Part shown: positions 42,517 through 51,649 of the stretch, piece after piece
Layout of the letters: the number at the start of each line of letters is the position of its first letter
Position numbering within the stretch: the first letter of the stretch is position 1
From: Hydrogenophaga intermedia
GTDB taxonomy: Bacteria > Pseudomonadota > Gammaproteobacteria > Burkholderiales > Burkholderiaceae_C
Assembly (NCBI RefSeq): GCF_023715105.1
Contig: NZ_JAMBNO010000003.1
Span: 1 to 64,000, forward strand
DNA: 64,000 nt
Direction of reading: 5' to 3'
Notes under the pieces: model-generated
The model's input: the letters and a program-made list of their open reading frames with translations, nothing else
What the model was told of the DNA's origin: nothing
Databases searched by the model: none
Made by a program: the position numbers and the translations under genes

Positions 42517-44124
42517 ATGACGATCCTTTCCTCGCGCGCATCGACCGCCGACTCTGATTTCAGGCTCAACCGCACTGCTTACGAGGCGCTGGTCGCCCGC
42601 CTGCACGAGCGTCGCCGTAAGGCGCTGGCGGGCGGCCCGCCCAAGGCGCGCGAAAAGCACCTGGCGCGCAACAAGATCCTGCCGCGCGACCGCGTCGAGG
42701 TGCTGCTCGACCCGGGCTCCCCTTTCCTCGAGCTCGGGATGCTGGCCGGCGAAGGCCTTTACGAGGGTGTGCCGCCCGGCGCCAGCATCATCACCGGCAT
42801 CGGTCTGGTACAGGGGCGGGCCTGCATGATCATTGCCAACGACGCCACGGTAAAGGGCGGGACCTATTACGGCATGACCTGCAAGAAGCACGTGCGCGCG
42901 CAGCAGATCGCCTGGGCGCATCGGCTGCCGTGCATCACGCTGGTCGACAGCGGCGGGGCCTTCCTCCCGGACATGGCCAACATCTTCCCGGACGCCGGGC
43001 AGTTCGGCAGCATCTTCAACAACCAGGTGCGCATGTCGGCCGAGGGCATCCACCAGATCTCCGTCGTGCTCGGCCCCTGCACGGCTGGCGGGGCGTACAT
43101 TCCGGCCCTCTGCGACGAGATCGTCATCGTCAAGGAGCAGGGCTACATGTACCTCGGCGGGCCCGAACTCACGTTCGCCGCCACGGGCGAGACAGTGGAC
43201 GCCGAATCGCTGGGCGGCGCGCAGATGCACAGCAGCGTGAGCGGCGTCACCGACCATATCGCCAATGACGACAGGCACGCGCTGGCGTTGACGCGGGAGA
43301 TCGTGCGCGAGCTCGGCGAGCCGCCCAAGCCGCGGTGGACCAAGCAGCCCAGCCTGCCGCCGCGATTCGATCCGCGGGAAATCCACGGCCTGATCAGCCG
43401 GGACCCGAAGATCCCCACGGACACGCGCGAGATCCTTGCGCGGCTGGTCGACGACAGCCGCTTTCAGGAGTTCAAGCCGCTGTACGGCGACACGCTGCTC
43501 ACCGGCTTTGCCCGGATCCACGGGCACGAGATCGGCATTCTGGCCAACCAGGGCGTGCTGTTCCCGGAAAGCGCGATGAAAGCGGCGCATTTCATCGACC
43601 TGTGTTGCCAGCGTGACATTCCCCTGCTGTTCATGGCCGATGTCACCGGTTTCATGGTGGGCCGCGCTGCCGAGCAGTCCGGCATCGCCAAGGCCGGGGC
43701 GAAGATGATCACCGCGATGGCGTCGGCCAATGTGCCCAAGTACACCATCCTCATCGGCGCCTCGTACGGCGCCGGCTACCTGGCGATGTGCGGCCGCCCG
43801 TTCAATCCAACGGCCATGTTCGCGTGGCCGAACGCGCGCGCAGCGATCATGGGCCCCGAGCAGGCAGCCACCGTGATGGCCCTGGTGCGCAGGCAGATCA
43901 ACAAGACGGAAGGGCGCGAGTGGACGCCCGCCGAGGAAGAGGCATTCAAGGCGCCGGTGCGGAAGGTCTACGAAGATTTTCAGCCCGCGGACAACTTCTC
44001 TTCCAACCTGTGGGTCGACGGGGTCATCGACCCCGTCGAGACGCGCGACGTGATGGGGCTGCTGCTCGACCTGGCGTCGCGCACCGCGCCCAAACCCACG
44101 CCCTTCGGAATTTTCCGGTTCTGA
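42517..44124 (+). CDS. Acyl-CoA carboxylase, carboxyltransferase (beta) subunit
   Basis: 535 residues. The two-lobed carboxyltransferase fold is visible: LVDSGGAFLPDMANIFPD and GGAYIPALCDEIVIV in the N lobe, FMVGRAAEQSGIAKAGAKM and IGASYGAGYLAMCGR in the C lobe. The sequence is closest to methylcrotonyl-CoA/geranyl-CoA carboxylase beta subunits. It transfers CO2 from biotin to a beta-methyl-branched enoyl-CoA. The biotin subunit gene starts one base after its stop. Confidence 0.92.
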   Translation: MTILSSRASTADSDFRLNRTAYEALVARLHERRRKALAGGPPKAREKHLARNKILPRDRVEVLLDPGSPFLELGMLAGEGLYEGVPPGASIITGIGLVQGRACMIIANDATVKGGTYYGMTCKKHVRAQQIAWAHRLPCITLVDSGGAFLPDMANIFPDAGQFGSIFNNQVRMSAEGIHQISVVLGPCTAGGAYIPALCDEIVIVKEQGYMYLGGPELTFAATGETVDAESLGGAQMHSSVSGVTDHIANDDRHALALTREIVRELGEPPKPRWTKQPSLPPRFDPREIHGLISRDPKIPTDTREILARLVDDSRFQEFKPLYGDTLLTGFARIHGHEIGILANQGVLFPESAMKAAHFIDLCCQRDIPLLFMADVTGFMVGRAAEQSGIAKAGAKMITAMASANVPKYTILIGASYGAGYLAMCGRPFNPTAMFAWPNARAAIMGPEQAATVMALVRRQINKTEGREWTPAEEEAFKAPVRKVYEDFQPADNFSSNLWVDGVIDPVETRDVMGLLLDLASRTAPKPTPFGIFRF

Positions 44125-44125
44125 C

Positions 44126-46162
44126 ATGCAACGCATTCACAAGGTCCTGATCGCCAACCGTGGAGAGATCGCCTGCCGCATCGCCCGCACCTGCCGGCGC
44201 CTGGGCGTGCAGGTCGCCACGGTGCATTCCACGGCCGACCGTCACGCCCGCCACGTCCGCGAGATCGGGGAGTCGGTGGAACTCGGCGGGCCGGCGCCAG
44301 CCGACAGCTACCTGCGCATTGACGCCATCGTCGCGGCGGCAAGGCGTGTCGGTGCCGACGCGGTGCACCCCGGCTACGGCTTCGTCTCCGAAAACCCGGC
44401 GTTCGTGCGGGCGCTCGACGCCGCGGGTTTGATTTTCATCGGCCCCAGGGCCGAAACCATGGAGCGCCTAGGCGGAAAGGCGCAGGCCAAGCGCGAAGCG
44501 GCGCGCCTCGGCGTGCCCGTGATCGCCGGCAGCGCAGGGGGCATGAACGATGCCGGCGAAGTGGCGCGTGTGGTGCGCGAGATGTCGTTGCCGGTCCTGC
44601 TGAAAGCTGTCGCCGGCGGCGGAGGCCGCGGCATGGCAGTGATCGAGTCCCTGGAGGGGCTGCAGGGCCGCATCGAGAGCGCGATGCGCGAAGCCGAGAA
44701 GGCCTTCGGCAGCGGCGAGCTGATCGTCGAGCGCTATCTGCCCCGTGTGCGCCACATCGAAGTCCAGGTGGCCGGAGACGGGCAGGGCAATGCGATCCAC
44801 CTGTTCGAGCGCGAATGCACGCTGCAGCGTCGCCACCAGAAGGTGATCGAAGAAGCCCCCAGTGCCGGCTTGCCGGCGAGACTGCGCGAGCGCCTGCTGG
44901 CCGACGCCGTGAAACTGGCCGCTGGCGTGGACTACCGCGGCCTGGGGACGGTGGAGTTCGTCGTCAGCGGCGACGAATACTTCTTCCTGGAGGTCAACCC
45001 GCGCCTGCAGGTCGAGCACCCGGTGACCGAGGAAGTCACGGGTCTCGACCTCGTCGAGATCCAGCTGGGCATCGCCGACGCCGGCGGCCTGCCGCTGGTG
45101 CAAGGCGACGTGCGCTGCGACGGGCATGCGTTCGAGGCGCGGCTGTGCGCCGAGGACGTGGATGCCGGCTTCCTGCCCACCACGGGGCGGCTGGGGCGAG
45201 TCGACTTCTCGCGTGCCGCGTTGCGCGTCGAATCCGGCGTCGAGAGCGGCGACGAGATCTCGCCTTTCTACGACTCGATGATCGCGAAGCTGGTGTCGCA
45301 CGGCGCCGACCGCGACTCCGCTCGCCGCGCCTTGGCGGCCGGACTGCGCGACACGACCGTGATCGGCCTGACGACCAACCTGCAGTTCCTGCACGAACTG
45401 CTGCATTGGCCGCAAACCGTCGAGGGCAGCTTTCATACGCGCCTGATCGACGAATCGGTTGCCGGTGCGGTGTCGTCCCGACGTGCTGCTGCCGGCGTAC
45501 CGGTCGAACACCTCGCTGCCGCTGCGCTGCACTGGCTGGCCCTGCAGCGCGCCGCGACGCCGGACCTGGGCTGCTGGAGCCAGCCCGAGGGCTTCACCGG
45601 ATGGCGTCTGGGCACCGGCACCATCACCGCCGCACCGCAGCCAGCCCTGCTGCTCAGGTCGGGCGACACCGAGTGGGCGGTGCGCTTCGCCGCGCCGCTG
45701 GCGGACGGGAGCTTGGAGCTCGTCCTCGGGGATCAGGTCGAGACCGCCTCGCTGGCTTCACCGCCATCTATGCCCCGCGGCCACAGTCTGCTCCGCCTGG
45801 CCGGCCGGACGGTGGAAGTTGCGATCCTCGGCAACGTCGCCGGCATCGAGCTGGCCAGCCCGCTGGGTCGCAGCGTCTTCACCTGCACGCCCTACCTCGG
45901 CGGGGCAATGGGCGAGGCTGAAGCCGGCGGCCAGCTGCTGGCCCCGATGATGGGTAAGGTGGTTGCGGTGAATGCGGTCGCGGGCAAGGCCGTGACGGCA
46001 GGGCAGACCCTGATCGTGCTCGAGTCGATGAAGATGGAGCTGCACGTCAGCGCCCCTTTCGACGGCGTAGTGGCGGGCATCCGCTGTGCGGTGGGGGACA
46101 TGGTCGAACGCCACCAACTGCTGGCCGAGGTGGCGGGTGCCGCCGTGGCCTCCACCGACTGA
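44126..46162 (+). CDS. Acyl-CoA carboxylase, biotin carboxylase/BCCP (alpha) subunit
   Basis: 678 residues. Biotin carboxylase part: ANRGEIACRIARTCRRLG, ATP loop AVAGGGGRGM, catalytic FLEVNPRLQVEHPVTEEVTG. A middle BT-like region follows, then a biotin carrier domain with LESMKMELHV, biotinyl Lys at K636. It carboxylates biotin with ATP and bicarbonate and hands it to the beta subunit encoded just upstream. The architecture is that of methylcrotonyl- or geranyl-CoA carboxylase alpha chains. Confidence 0.94.
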   Translation: MQRIHKVLIANRGEIACRIARTCRRLGVQVATVHSTADRHARHVREIGESVELGGPAPADSYLRIDAIVAAARRVGADAVHPGYGFVSENPAFVRALDAAGLIFIGPRAETMERLGGKAQAKREAARLGVPVIAGSAGGMNDAGEVARVVREMSLPVLLKAVAGGGGRGMAVIESLEGLQGRIESAMREAEKAFGSGELIVERYLPRVRHIEVQVAGDGQGNAIHLFERECTLQRRHQKVIEEAPSAGLPARLRERLLADAVKLAAGVDYRGLGTVEFVVSGDEYFFLEVNPRLQVEHPVTEEVTGLDLVEIQLGIADAGGLPLVQGDVRCDGHAFEARLCAEDVDAGFLPTTGRLGRVDFSRAALRVESGVESGDEISPFYDSMIAKLVSHGADRDSARRALAAGLRDTTVIGLTTNLQFLHELLHWPQTVEGSFHTRLIDESVAGAVSSRRAAAGVPVEHLAAAALHWLALQRAATPDLGCWSQPEGFTGWRLGTGTITAAPQPALLLRSGDTEWAVRFAAPLADGSLELVLGDQVETASLASPPSMPRGHSLLRLAGRTVEVAILGNVAGIELASPLGRSVFTCTPYLGGAMGEAEAGGQLLAPMMGKVVAVNAVAGKAVTAGQTLIVLESMKMELHVSAPFDGVVAGIRCAVGDMVERHQLLAEVAGAAVASTD

Positions 46163-46174
46163 AGGAGCGCCGCC

Positions 46175-47128
46175 ATGAATTCCCTTCCCCGCCGGGTCGA
46201 GTTCCATGAAGAGGGGCCCAGAGAGGGTTTCCAGATGGAAAAGAAGACCTACCCCTTGGCCGACCGCCTGGCGCTCATCGATGCGCTGGCCGAGTCCGGC
46301 CTGAAGCAGGTGCAGTGTGCATCCTTCGTCAGTCCTCGCGCGGTGCCGCAGATGGCGGATGCGCCGGAGCTCTTTGCCAGGCTCAGGAAGAGGCCGGGAA
46401 CGCGCTACACCGCGTTGTGGCTCAACGAGAGCGGCTTCGAGCGCGCCCGCGCATGCGAGCAGGTGGATCTCGACGGCAAGATCGTCTTCTACGTCACCGA
46501 GCCGTTTTCACAACGCAACAACAACTGCAGCGTGGCGGAGAACCGCAAACGCCAGCTTGCTTGGATAGACCGCTACATCGCACTGGGCATCCCGCTCGAG
46601 CAGGCCTACGTGGTCACGGCGTTCGGCTGCAACCTGGGCGGGCCGGTGCCGGTCACGGCGGTCACCGATGTCGTGCGCTGGCTGGCGGACGTCTGCGCCG
46701 ACCGGCACATCCCCTTTCCGGCGTTCTACCTGGCCGACACCATGGGCTGGGCCAACCCCAAGGAGATGCAGTCCCGCATCGGCGCGGTGCGGCAACTCGT
46801 TCCCGAAGCGCGCATCGGGCTGCACCTGCACGATACGCGCGGCCTGGGCGGCGCCAATGTGCTCGCAGCGCTGCAGATGGGCGTGGACCTGTTCGACAGC
46901 TCGGTCGCCGGCCTGGGCGGCTGCCCCTTCGCCGGACACAAGGACGGCTCCGCCTCGGGCAACATCTGCACCGAGGACATGGTCTTCATGTGCGAGGAGA
47001 TGGGAATCAACACTGGAATCGACCTTGAAAAGCTGCTGGAGGCATCGCGCCTGGCGGAGCGCATCATCGGGCGGCCCCTGAACGGCCATCTGATGCATAG
47101 CGGCACCCTCGCCGCCCTGCGGGCCTGA
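46175..47128 (+). CDS. Hydroxymethylglutaryl-CoA lyase-like protein
   Basis: 317 residues, TIM barrel. The N-terminal metal/substrate block is EEGPREGFQMEK instead of the more usual GPRDGLQNE; further on are HLHDTRGLGGAN with two metal-binding His, and the catalytic Cys loop AGLGGCPFAGH. HMG-CoA lyases cleave 3-hydroxy-3-methylglutaryl-CoA to acetoacetate and acetyl-CoA, or longer branched homologues in terpene degradation. The Asp-to-Glu change and position after the carboxylase suggest a homologue of HMG-CoA as substrate. Confidence 0.87.
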   Translation: MNSLPRRVEFHEEGPREGFQMEKKTYPLADRLALIDALAESGLKQVQCASFVSPRAVPQMADAPELFARLRKRPGTRYTALWLNESGFERARACEQVDLDGKIVFYVTEPFSQRNNNCSVAENRKRQLAWIDRYIALGIPLEQAYVVTAFGCNLGGPVPVTAVTDVVRWLADVCADRHIPFPAFYLADTMGWANPKEMQSRIGAVRQLVPEARIGLHLHDTRGLGGANVLAALQMGVDLFDSSVAGLGGCPFAGHKDGSASGNICTEDMVFMCEEMGINTGIDLEKLLEASRLAERIIGRPLNGHLMHSGTLAALRA

Positions 47129-47236
47129 GCGGCGCCGGCATGTGTCCGAACTTTTGCTGTGCCGCTGGCGCTGGATCTGGCGGCTCGGCGGGTTCTGCCG
47201 AGGACCGCAACCCGTCTACCATGTGAAGGAGGCAAA

Positions 47237-48028
47237 GTGACTGCACTCGCGTTCGAAACCCTGCGGCTCGACGTCGATGCGCGCGGGGTGGCCCGCCTGA
47301 CGCTGAACCGGCCCGACACGCACAACGCCTTGAATGCGATGATGATCGATGAGCTGCACAGGGCGATCCAGTGGCTCGGCGACGCTCGCGGGCTGCGCGC
47401 GGTGGTGCTCACGGGCGCCGGAAGTACCTTCTGCGCCGGCGGCGACCTCGGTTGGATGCAGGAGAGCATGAATAAGACACGCGCCGAGAGGGTTGCCGAC
47501 AGCGCCCGACTGGCCAGCATGTTCCGGGCGCTCAACGAGATGCCCATGCCGCTGATCGGCCGCATCAATGGGCCGGCGTATGGCGGCGGCGTGGGCATGA
47601 TCTCGGTCTGCGACGTCTCGATCGGGGTCGACAGCGGCGTCTATTGCCTCACCGAAGTACGGCTCGGCCTGTTGCCGGCCAACATCGCACCCTACGTGGT
47701 GGCGCGCATGGGAGAGGCGAACGCGCGCCGCACCTTCCTGACGGCCAGGCGGATGAAGGCCGCGGAGGCACAGCGCCTCGGCCTGCTGTCCGAAGTGGTG
47801 GCTGCCGACCAGCTGGACGCCGCAGTGGAGCGCGAACTCGCCGACCTCCTGCAATGCGCGCCCGGCGCCGTGTCTGCCACCAAGAAGCTGATCGCCTACG
47901 TCGACCAGCACGACCTGGCGACCAGCATGATCTACACCGCGGACAAGCTGGCCGACGCCTGGGAGACCGCCGAAGGCAGCGAGGGCATCATGGCCTTCTT
48001 CGCCAAGCGTGCTCCGGCCTGGCGCTAG
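47237..48028 (+). CDS. Enoyl-CoA hydratase, methylglutaconyl-CoA hydratase (LiuC)-like
   Basis: 263 residues from a GTG at 47237 with AAGGAGGCAAA directly before it; the frame is open upstream but lacks a ribosome site. Motifs STFCAGGDLGWM (63-74), AYGGGVGMISVCD (114-126) and LTEVRLGLLPANIAPYV (138-154). The pattern GGGVG with the Glu kept only in the TEVRLG block is that of bacterial LiuC proteins. It would hydrate the carboxylated enoyl-CoA to the lyase substrate, fitting its place after the lyase gene. Confidence 0.88.
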   Translation: MTALAFETLRLDVDARGVARLTLNRPDTHNALNAMMIDELHRAIQWLGDARGLRAVVLTGAGSTFCAGGDLGWMQESMNKTRAERVADSARLASMFRALNEMPMPLIGRINGPAYGGGVGMISVCDVSIGVDSGVYCLTEVRLGLLPANIAPYVVARMGEANARRTFLTARRMKAAEAQRLGLLSEVVAADQLDAAVERELADLLQCAPGAVSATKKLIAYVDQHDLATSMIYTADKLADAWETAEGSEGIMAFFAKRAPAWR

Positions 48029-48041
48029 GGCAACGACGTCC

Positions 48042-48200
48042 ATGTTCGAAACCGTGCTCATCGCCATCCGGAGGACGACGCAGCGGGAGGCGCTGTACCG
48101 GCATGCGCTGGCGGTCGCACGCGCAATCGTCTACGACAGCACCGGCACGGCCGGGTTCGTCCACGACGCCATCTGGAGAAGGTATGTCGGAACCGACTGA
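48042..48200 (+). CDS. Possible small protein in an operon gap
   Basis: A 52-codon frame (FETVLIAIRRTTQREALYRH…) fills most of the 155-base gap between the hydratase and the thioesterase and overlaps the latter by 17 bases. No ribosome site is obvious. It may be the remnant of a deleted gene or chance. Confidence 0.3.
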   Translation: MFETVLIAIRRTTQREALYRHALAVARAIVYDSTGTAGFVHDAIWRRYVGTD

Positions 48201-48675
48201 TACAGGCGATGCGCTGGTGCGAAAGTGGCAGCAGATCACCGTGATTTCTCCTTACAGCCGCGAGTTGGGGCTGCGACTGCACGCAGTCCAACCCGACTGG
48301 TGCGTGATCCGGGCCCCGTACGATCCACGGACGGTAGGCAACCCCGAGACAGGCGTGGTGCATGGCGGCGTCATCACCGCGTTGCTCGACAGCTGCTACG
48401 GACTCGCGATCTTCGTGCGAATGGCCAGGCTCAGGCCCATGGCCACGCTGGATCTGCGCATCGACTACCTGAAGCCGGCCACGCCGGGGCGCGACATTCT
48501 CGGCGGTGCGTTCTGCTACAAGCTCGGCCACGAACTCGCCTTCGTACGCGGGGCGGCCTATCATGACAGCCCGGATGATCCCATCGCGACCTCGTCGGCG
48601 ATCTTCATGTTCACGGAAGGTCCTGTGCTTTCGCTGGATGAGGCGGTCCACGCGCTGGGGGGAAGCAAGCCATGA
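48184..48675 (+). CDS. PaaI-type hot-dog thioesterase
   Basis: 163 residues, with GGAGAAGGT before the ATG. Hot-dog fold with the PaaI/YbgC-like block TGVVHGGVITALLDSCYGLA (about 57-76) and the strand pair LDLRIDYLKPATPG. It hydrolyses acyl-CoA thioesters, perhaps to release trapped CoA or remove dead-end intermediates. It is followed with a 4-base overlap by a second, related thioesterase. Confidence 0.85.
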   Translation: MSEPTDTGDALVRKWQQITVISPYSRELGLRLHAVQPDWCVIRAPYDPRTVGNPETGVVHGGVITALLDSCYGLAIFVRMARLRPMATLDLRIDYLKPATPGRDILGGAFCYKLGHELAFVRGAAYHDSPDDPIATSSAIFMFTEGPVLSLDEAVHALGGSKP

Positions 48676-49130
48676 ACCTCACCGAATTGATCCGGTCGGC
48701 ACGCGCAAGCCGGAACTGGGAGCCGTTGATCGATCTGGTTCCGTACGCGCGGTTCCTCAACTTGCGTCTTGACATCAAGGGTGACCAGTTCACCGCCTGC
48801 ATGCCGTTCGACCGCAAGCTGATCGGGAACCCGGCGCTGCCGGCGCTTCATGGCGGGGCGACCGGCGGATTCATCGAATGTGCTGGCATGTTCTACCTGC
48901 TGTGGCACATGGAGAGCGCTGACCTGCCCAAGACGATCAACTTCAATTTCGAGTACCTGCGCTCCGGGCGCCCCGAGGATACCTACGCCAACGTGTTCAT
49001 GGTCAAGCAGGGCCAGCGCGTGGCGCACCTGCGCGTCGAGGCATGGCAATCGAGCCCGGACAAGCCGATTGCAACCGGACACGGCAACTTCATGCTGAAG
49101 GCCGCCCCATCCACGGAAGGAAATGCATGA
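48672..49130 (+). CDS. PaaI-type hot-dog thioesterase (paralogue)
   Basis: 152 residues, ATGA overlap with the preceding gene. Hot-dog block LPALHGGATGGFIECAGMF with FNFEYLRSGRPEDTYANV. It has the same fold and similar length as its neighbour but low identity, so the two may form a hetero-oligomer or differ in specificity. Confidence 0.82.
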   Translation: MNLTELIRSARASRNWEPLIDLVPYARFLNLRLDIKGDQFTACMPFDRKLIGNPALPALHGGATGGFIECAGMFYLLWHMESADLPKTINFNFEYLRSGRPEDTYANVFMVKQGQRVAHLRVEAWQSSPDKPIATGHGNFMLKAAPSTEGNA

Positions 49131-50014
49131 CACGAAACGGCTATCGCTCCATCTATCGCGCCGGCCTGTTCGCAGGCCGGACGGTCATCGTCACCGGCGG
49201 CGGCAGCGGCATCGGCCGTTGCATCGCGCACGAGCTGGCGAGCCTGGACGCCGACTTGGCCCTGGTCGGCCGCAAGATCGAGAAGCTGCAGGCCGTGCAG
49301 AACGAAATCGCGGTTGCCGCACCCGGCCGAAGGGTCAGCCTCCATTCGTGCGACATTCGCGACGAGGCCGGGGTCAGGCAGATGGTGACGGACGTGCTCG
49401 GTACCCACGGCCGCATCGACGGCCTGGTCAACAACGCGGGCGGGCAGTATCCGCAGCCGGTGCGCGACATCACGCTGAAGGGCTGGGACGCGGTGGTGCG
49501 CAACAACCTGCACGGTGGCTTCCTCGTTTCGCGAGAGGCTTACACGCAATGGATGGAAGCTCACGGCGGCGCCATCGTCAATATCATCGCGGACATGTGG
49601 ATGGGGATGCCGGGCATGGCCCACAGCGGCGCCGCCCGGGCCGGCATGCTCTCGTTCACGGAGACGGCGGCCTGCGAGTGGGGGCATGCGGGCGTGCGCG
49701 TCAATGCAGTCGCCCCCGGCTTCGTCGCCAGCAGCGGCTTCGACACCTACGGCCCTGAGATGAAGGCCAAGTTCCGCAGCCTGATGAAGACTTCTCCGCT
49801 GCAGCGCTATGGCACCGAGGCCGAAGTATCGTCGGCCGTGGTCTACCTGCTTTCCGAGGGGGCCGCGTACATCACGGGCTCGTTCATCCGTGTCGACGGC
49901 GGTGTGCCCAATGCGCGGCAGACCTGGAAGCTGGAGGAACACAGCCGCTCGACGCCGTACGAGGGCTTCCCGCTGGCCACGATGCCGGAGTGCCTGAAAC
50001 CCGGCGCCGCCTAG
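49127..50014 (+). CDS. SDR oxidoreductase, trans-2-enoyl-CoA reductase (PECR)-like
   Basis: 295 residues from the ATG at 49127, overlapping the previous stop. Cofactor motif GGGSGIGR (24-31), NNAGGQYPQ (102-110), and AHSGAARAGM with S167 and R171 where Tyr and Lys of classical SDRs would be. The block matches that of peroxisomal trans-2-enoyl-CoA reductase closely. It probably saturates an enoyl-CoA with NADPH. It is the third member of this subgroup in the island. Confidence 0.87.
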   Translation: MTRNGYRSIYRAGLFAGRTVIVTGGGSGIGRCIAHELASLDADLALVGRKIEKLQAVQNEIAVAAPGRRVSLHSCDIRDEAGVRQMVTDVLGTHGRIDGLVNNAGGQYPQPVRDITLKGWDAVVRNNLHGGFLVSREAYTQWMEAHGGAIVNIIADMWMGMPGMAHSGAARAGMLSFTETAACEWGHAGVRVNAVAPGFVASSGFDTYGPEMKAKFRSLMKTSPLQRYGTEAEVSSAVVYLLSEGAAYITGSFIRVDGGVPNARQTWKLEEHSRSTPYEGFPLATMPECLKPGAA

Positions 50015-50052
50015 GCCCGGCCGTCTGCCCGATCACACACTGAGGCCTGCAC

Positions 50053-50535
50053 ATGCCCATCGAACCACCCGCCGGCGCCACGACGGTGCCGTTCAAGACG
50101 CACAACCGCACCATCACGGAAACCGACATCGTCACGTTCGTCAACGTGGTCGGTCTGCACGAACCCTTCTTCATCGACATGGAGTACATCAGGGTCAAAA
50201 TGGCGGGCAAGCACCGCAACCGCTTTGCCCCCGGCCCGATGATCATCTCGCTCGGCATGGGGCTGCTGGCGCCGACCGTTGCGGGCATCATCGACAAAGT
50301 GCTCGAGGGGCGCGAGCACGGGCCGTTCGGCGGCATGACCAGCGTGGACGCACGCATCAAGGCGGCGCTGTTCCCCGGCGACACCGTCCATGTGGAAGGC
50401 GAGGCCTGGTTGAGGGCCCCGACCTCTCGGGGCTACACGCTCATGGACCTGCGCCATCGCGTCATCAACCAGCACGGCGAGGTCCTGGCCGAGTTCACGG
50501 AGACGATCACCTTTCTTCCCACGGGCGCCGGCTGA
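50053..50535 (+). CDS. MaoC-like hot-dog hydratase
   Basis: 160 residues; TITETDIVTFVNVVGLHEPFFIDMEY is a MaoC N-terminal block, followed by a glycine-rich turn (FAPGPMIISLGMGLLAP) and FPGDTVHVEGEAWLR. The usual N-x-x-H-x-D hydratase motif is changed to GLHEPFFID, so activity as a hydratase is uncertain. It is similar to 60782-61240. It is the last gene of the ten-gene operon and is followed by a converging gene. Confidence 0.8.
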   Translation: MPIEPPAGATTVPFKTHNRTITETDIVTFVNVVGLHEPFFIDMEYIRVKMAGKHRNRFAPGPMIISLGMGLLAPTVAGIIDKVLEGREHGPFGGMTSVDARIKAALFPGDTVHVEGEAWLRAPTSRGYTLMDLRHRVINQHGEVLAEFTETITFLPTGAG

Positions 50536-50582
50536 CCGGCACGGCAGCGGCCGCAGGCCGCCGCATGGCCTCCGGATCCGGG

Positions 50583-51566
50583 CTACTCCGTGGGAAGGTT
50601 GGTGGTGGCGGCGACCTGCTTCCAGCGCGCCACGTCGTGGGCCACGAACTCCCGGCATTGCTCCGGCGTGCCGCCGAGGATGCGCAGTCCCTGGCTTTCG
50701 AGCTGGCTGCGGAAGGCAGGCTCCTGCAGGGTCCTGACCAGGGCGAGGTGAAGCCGGGCGATCCTGTCCGAAGGCACGCCGGCCGGCCCCATGATCGCTC
50801 CCCAGGTGCCGGCCTCGAAGCCAGGCAACACGGTTTCGGCGAAGGTCGCGACCTCCGGCAGCACCGGGGATCTTTCGCGGCTGGCGATGGCGAGCGCCCG
50901 GACGCGACCCCCCCTGACATGGGGCAAGGCGGAGTTCACGGCATCGAACGCGAATTGAAGCTGCCCCGCCATGAGGTCGACGAGCGCTGGCGCCGTGCCC
51001 TTGTACGGGACGGCCACGGCCTTCACGCCCAGGGCGTGGAACAGCTGCTCAGGCGCGACGTGCACGATCGATCGAATCACGGCACCGTAGTTGAACCGGC
51101 CGGGCGCCGCCTTCAGGCGGGCGATGAAGTCGGCGGGCGTTCTCGCCGGAAAGTCCGGATGCACCAGCAGCACGAGCGGTGCCGAAGTGGTCAGGCCCAC
51201 GTACGTGAAGTCGGTCGAGGGGTCGTATGCGGGAGCCTTGCTCAGCGCCGCCTCCAGCGTGAAGGCCGACGTGTGGTACAGCAAGGTGTTTCCGTCGGCC
51301 GGCGACTTGGCCACGAAGCTCGCGGCGATCGCGCCATTTGCGCCGGCCTTGTTCTCCACGACGATGGCTTGCCCCAGGTGGTTCGACATCGACGCTGCGA
51401 TGCTTCGTGCCGCGGCATCCGTGGGTCCCCCTGGGGAGAAGGGCAGGACGAGGCGCAATGCGTTCGTCATTTGCGCGCGTGCCGGTAGCGTCACCGCAGC
51501 GACGGCGGACGCAACGCCCTTGAGAATCTGACGCCGCATGGGATCAGCGGAATGCTGGTGGTTCAT
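50583..51566 (-). CDS. Bug-family (tripartite tricarboxylate type) periplasmic receptor
   Basis: 327 residues, AAGGAGACATGAACC before the ATG. The N-terminus MRRQILKGVASAVAAVTLPARA (from residue 10) has a twin-Arg followed by a hydrophobic stretch, so Tat export is possible. The mature part has LVLPFSPGGPTDAAARSIA and NYGAVIRS, typical of Bug binding proteins. It captures a carboxylate. No TctA/TctB membrane genes are present in the window. Confidence 0.9.
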   Translation of the reverse strand: MNHQHSADPMRRQILKGVASAVAAVTLPARAQMTNALRLVLPFSPGGPTDAAARSIAASMSNHLGQAIVVENKAGANGAIAASFVAKSPADGNTLLYHTSAFTLEAALSKAPAYDPSTDFTYVGLTTSAPLVLLVHPDFPARTPADFIARLKAAPGRFNYGAVIRSIVHVAPEQLFHALGVKAVAVPYKGTAPALVDLMAGQLQFAFDAVNSALPHVRGGRVRALAIASRERSPVLPEVATFAETVLPGFEAGTWGAIMGPAGVPSDRIARLHLALVRTLQEPAFRSQLESQGLRILGGTPEQCREFVAHDVARWKQVAATTNLPTE

Positions 51567-51649
51567 GGTTCATGTCTCCTTGTGCTTGCCCCCGTGCGCC
51601 GCACGCGTCTGCAGGTCGGCGCGGCCGGGATGCGGGACACGCCGATGTT

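Noticed and set aside
44468-45532. 354-residue minus-strand frame inside the carboxylase alpha gene
   Set aside because: It is a shadow of the biotin carboxylase: composition rich in Gln, Arg and His with no recognisable fold or start signal.
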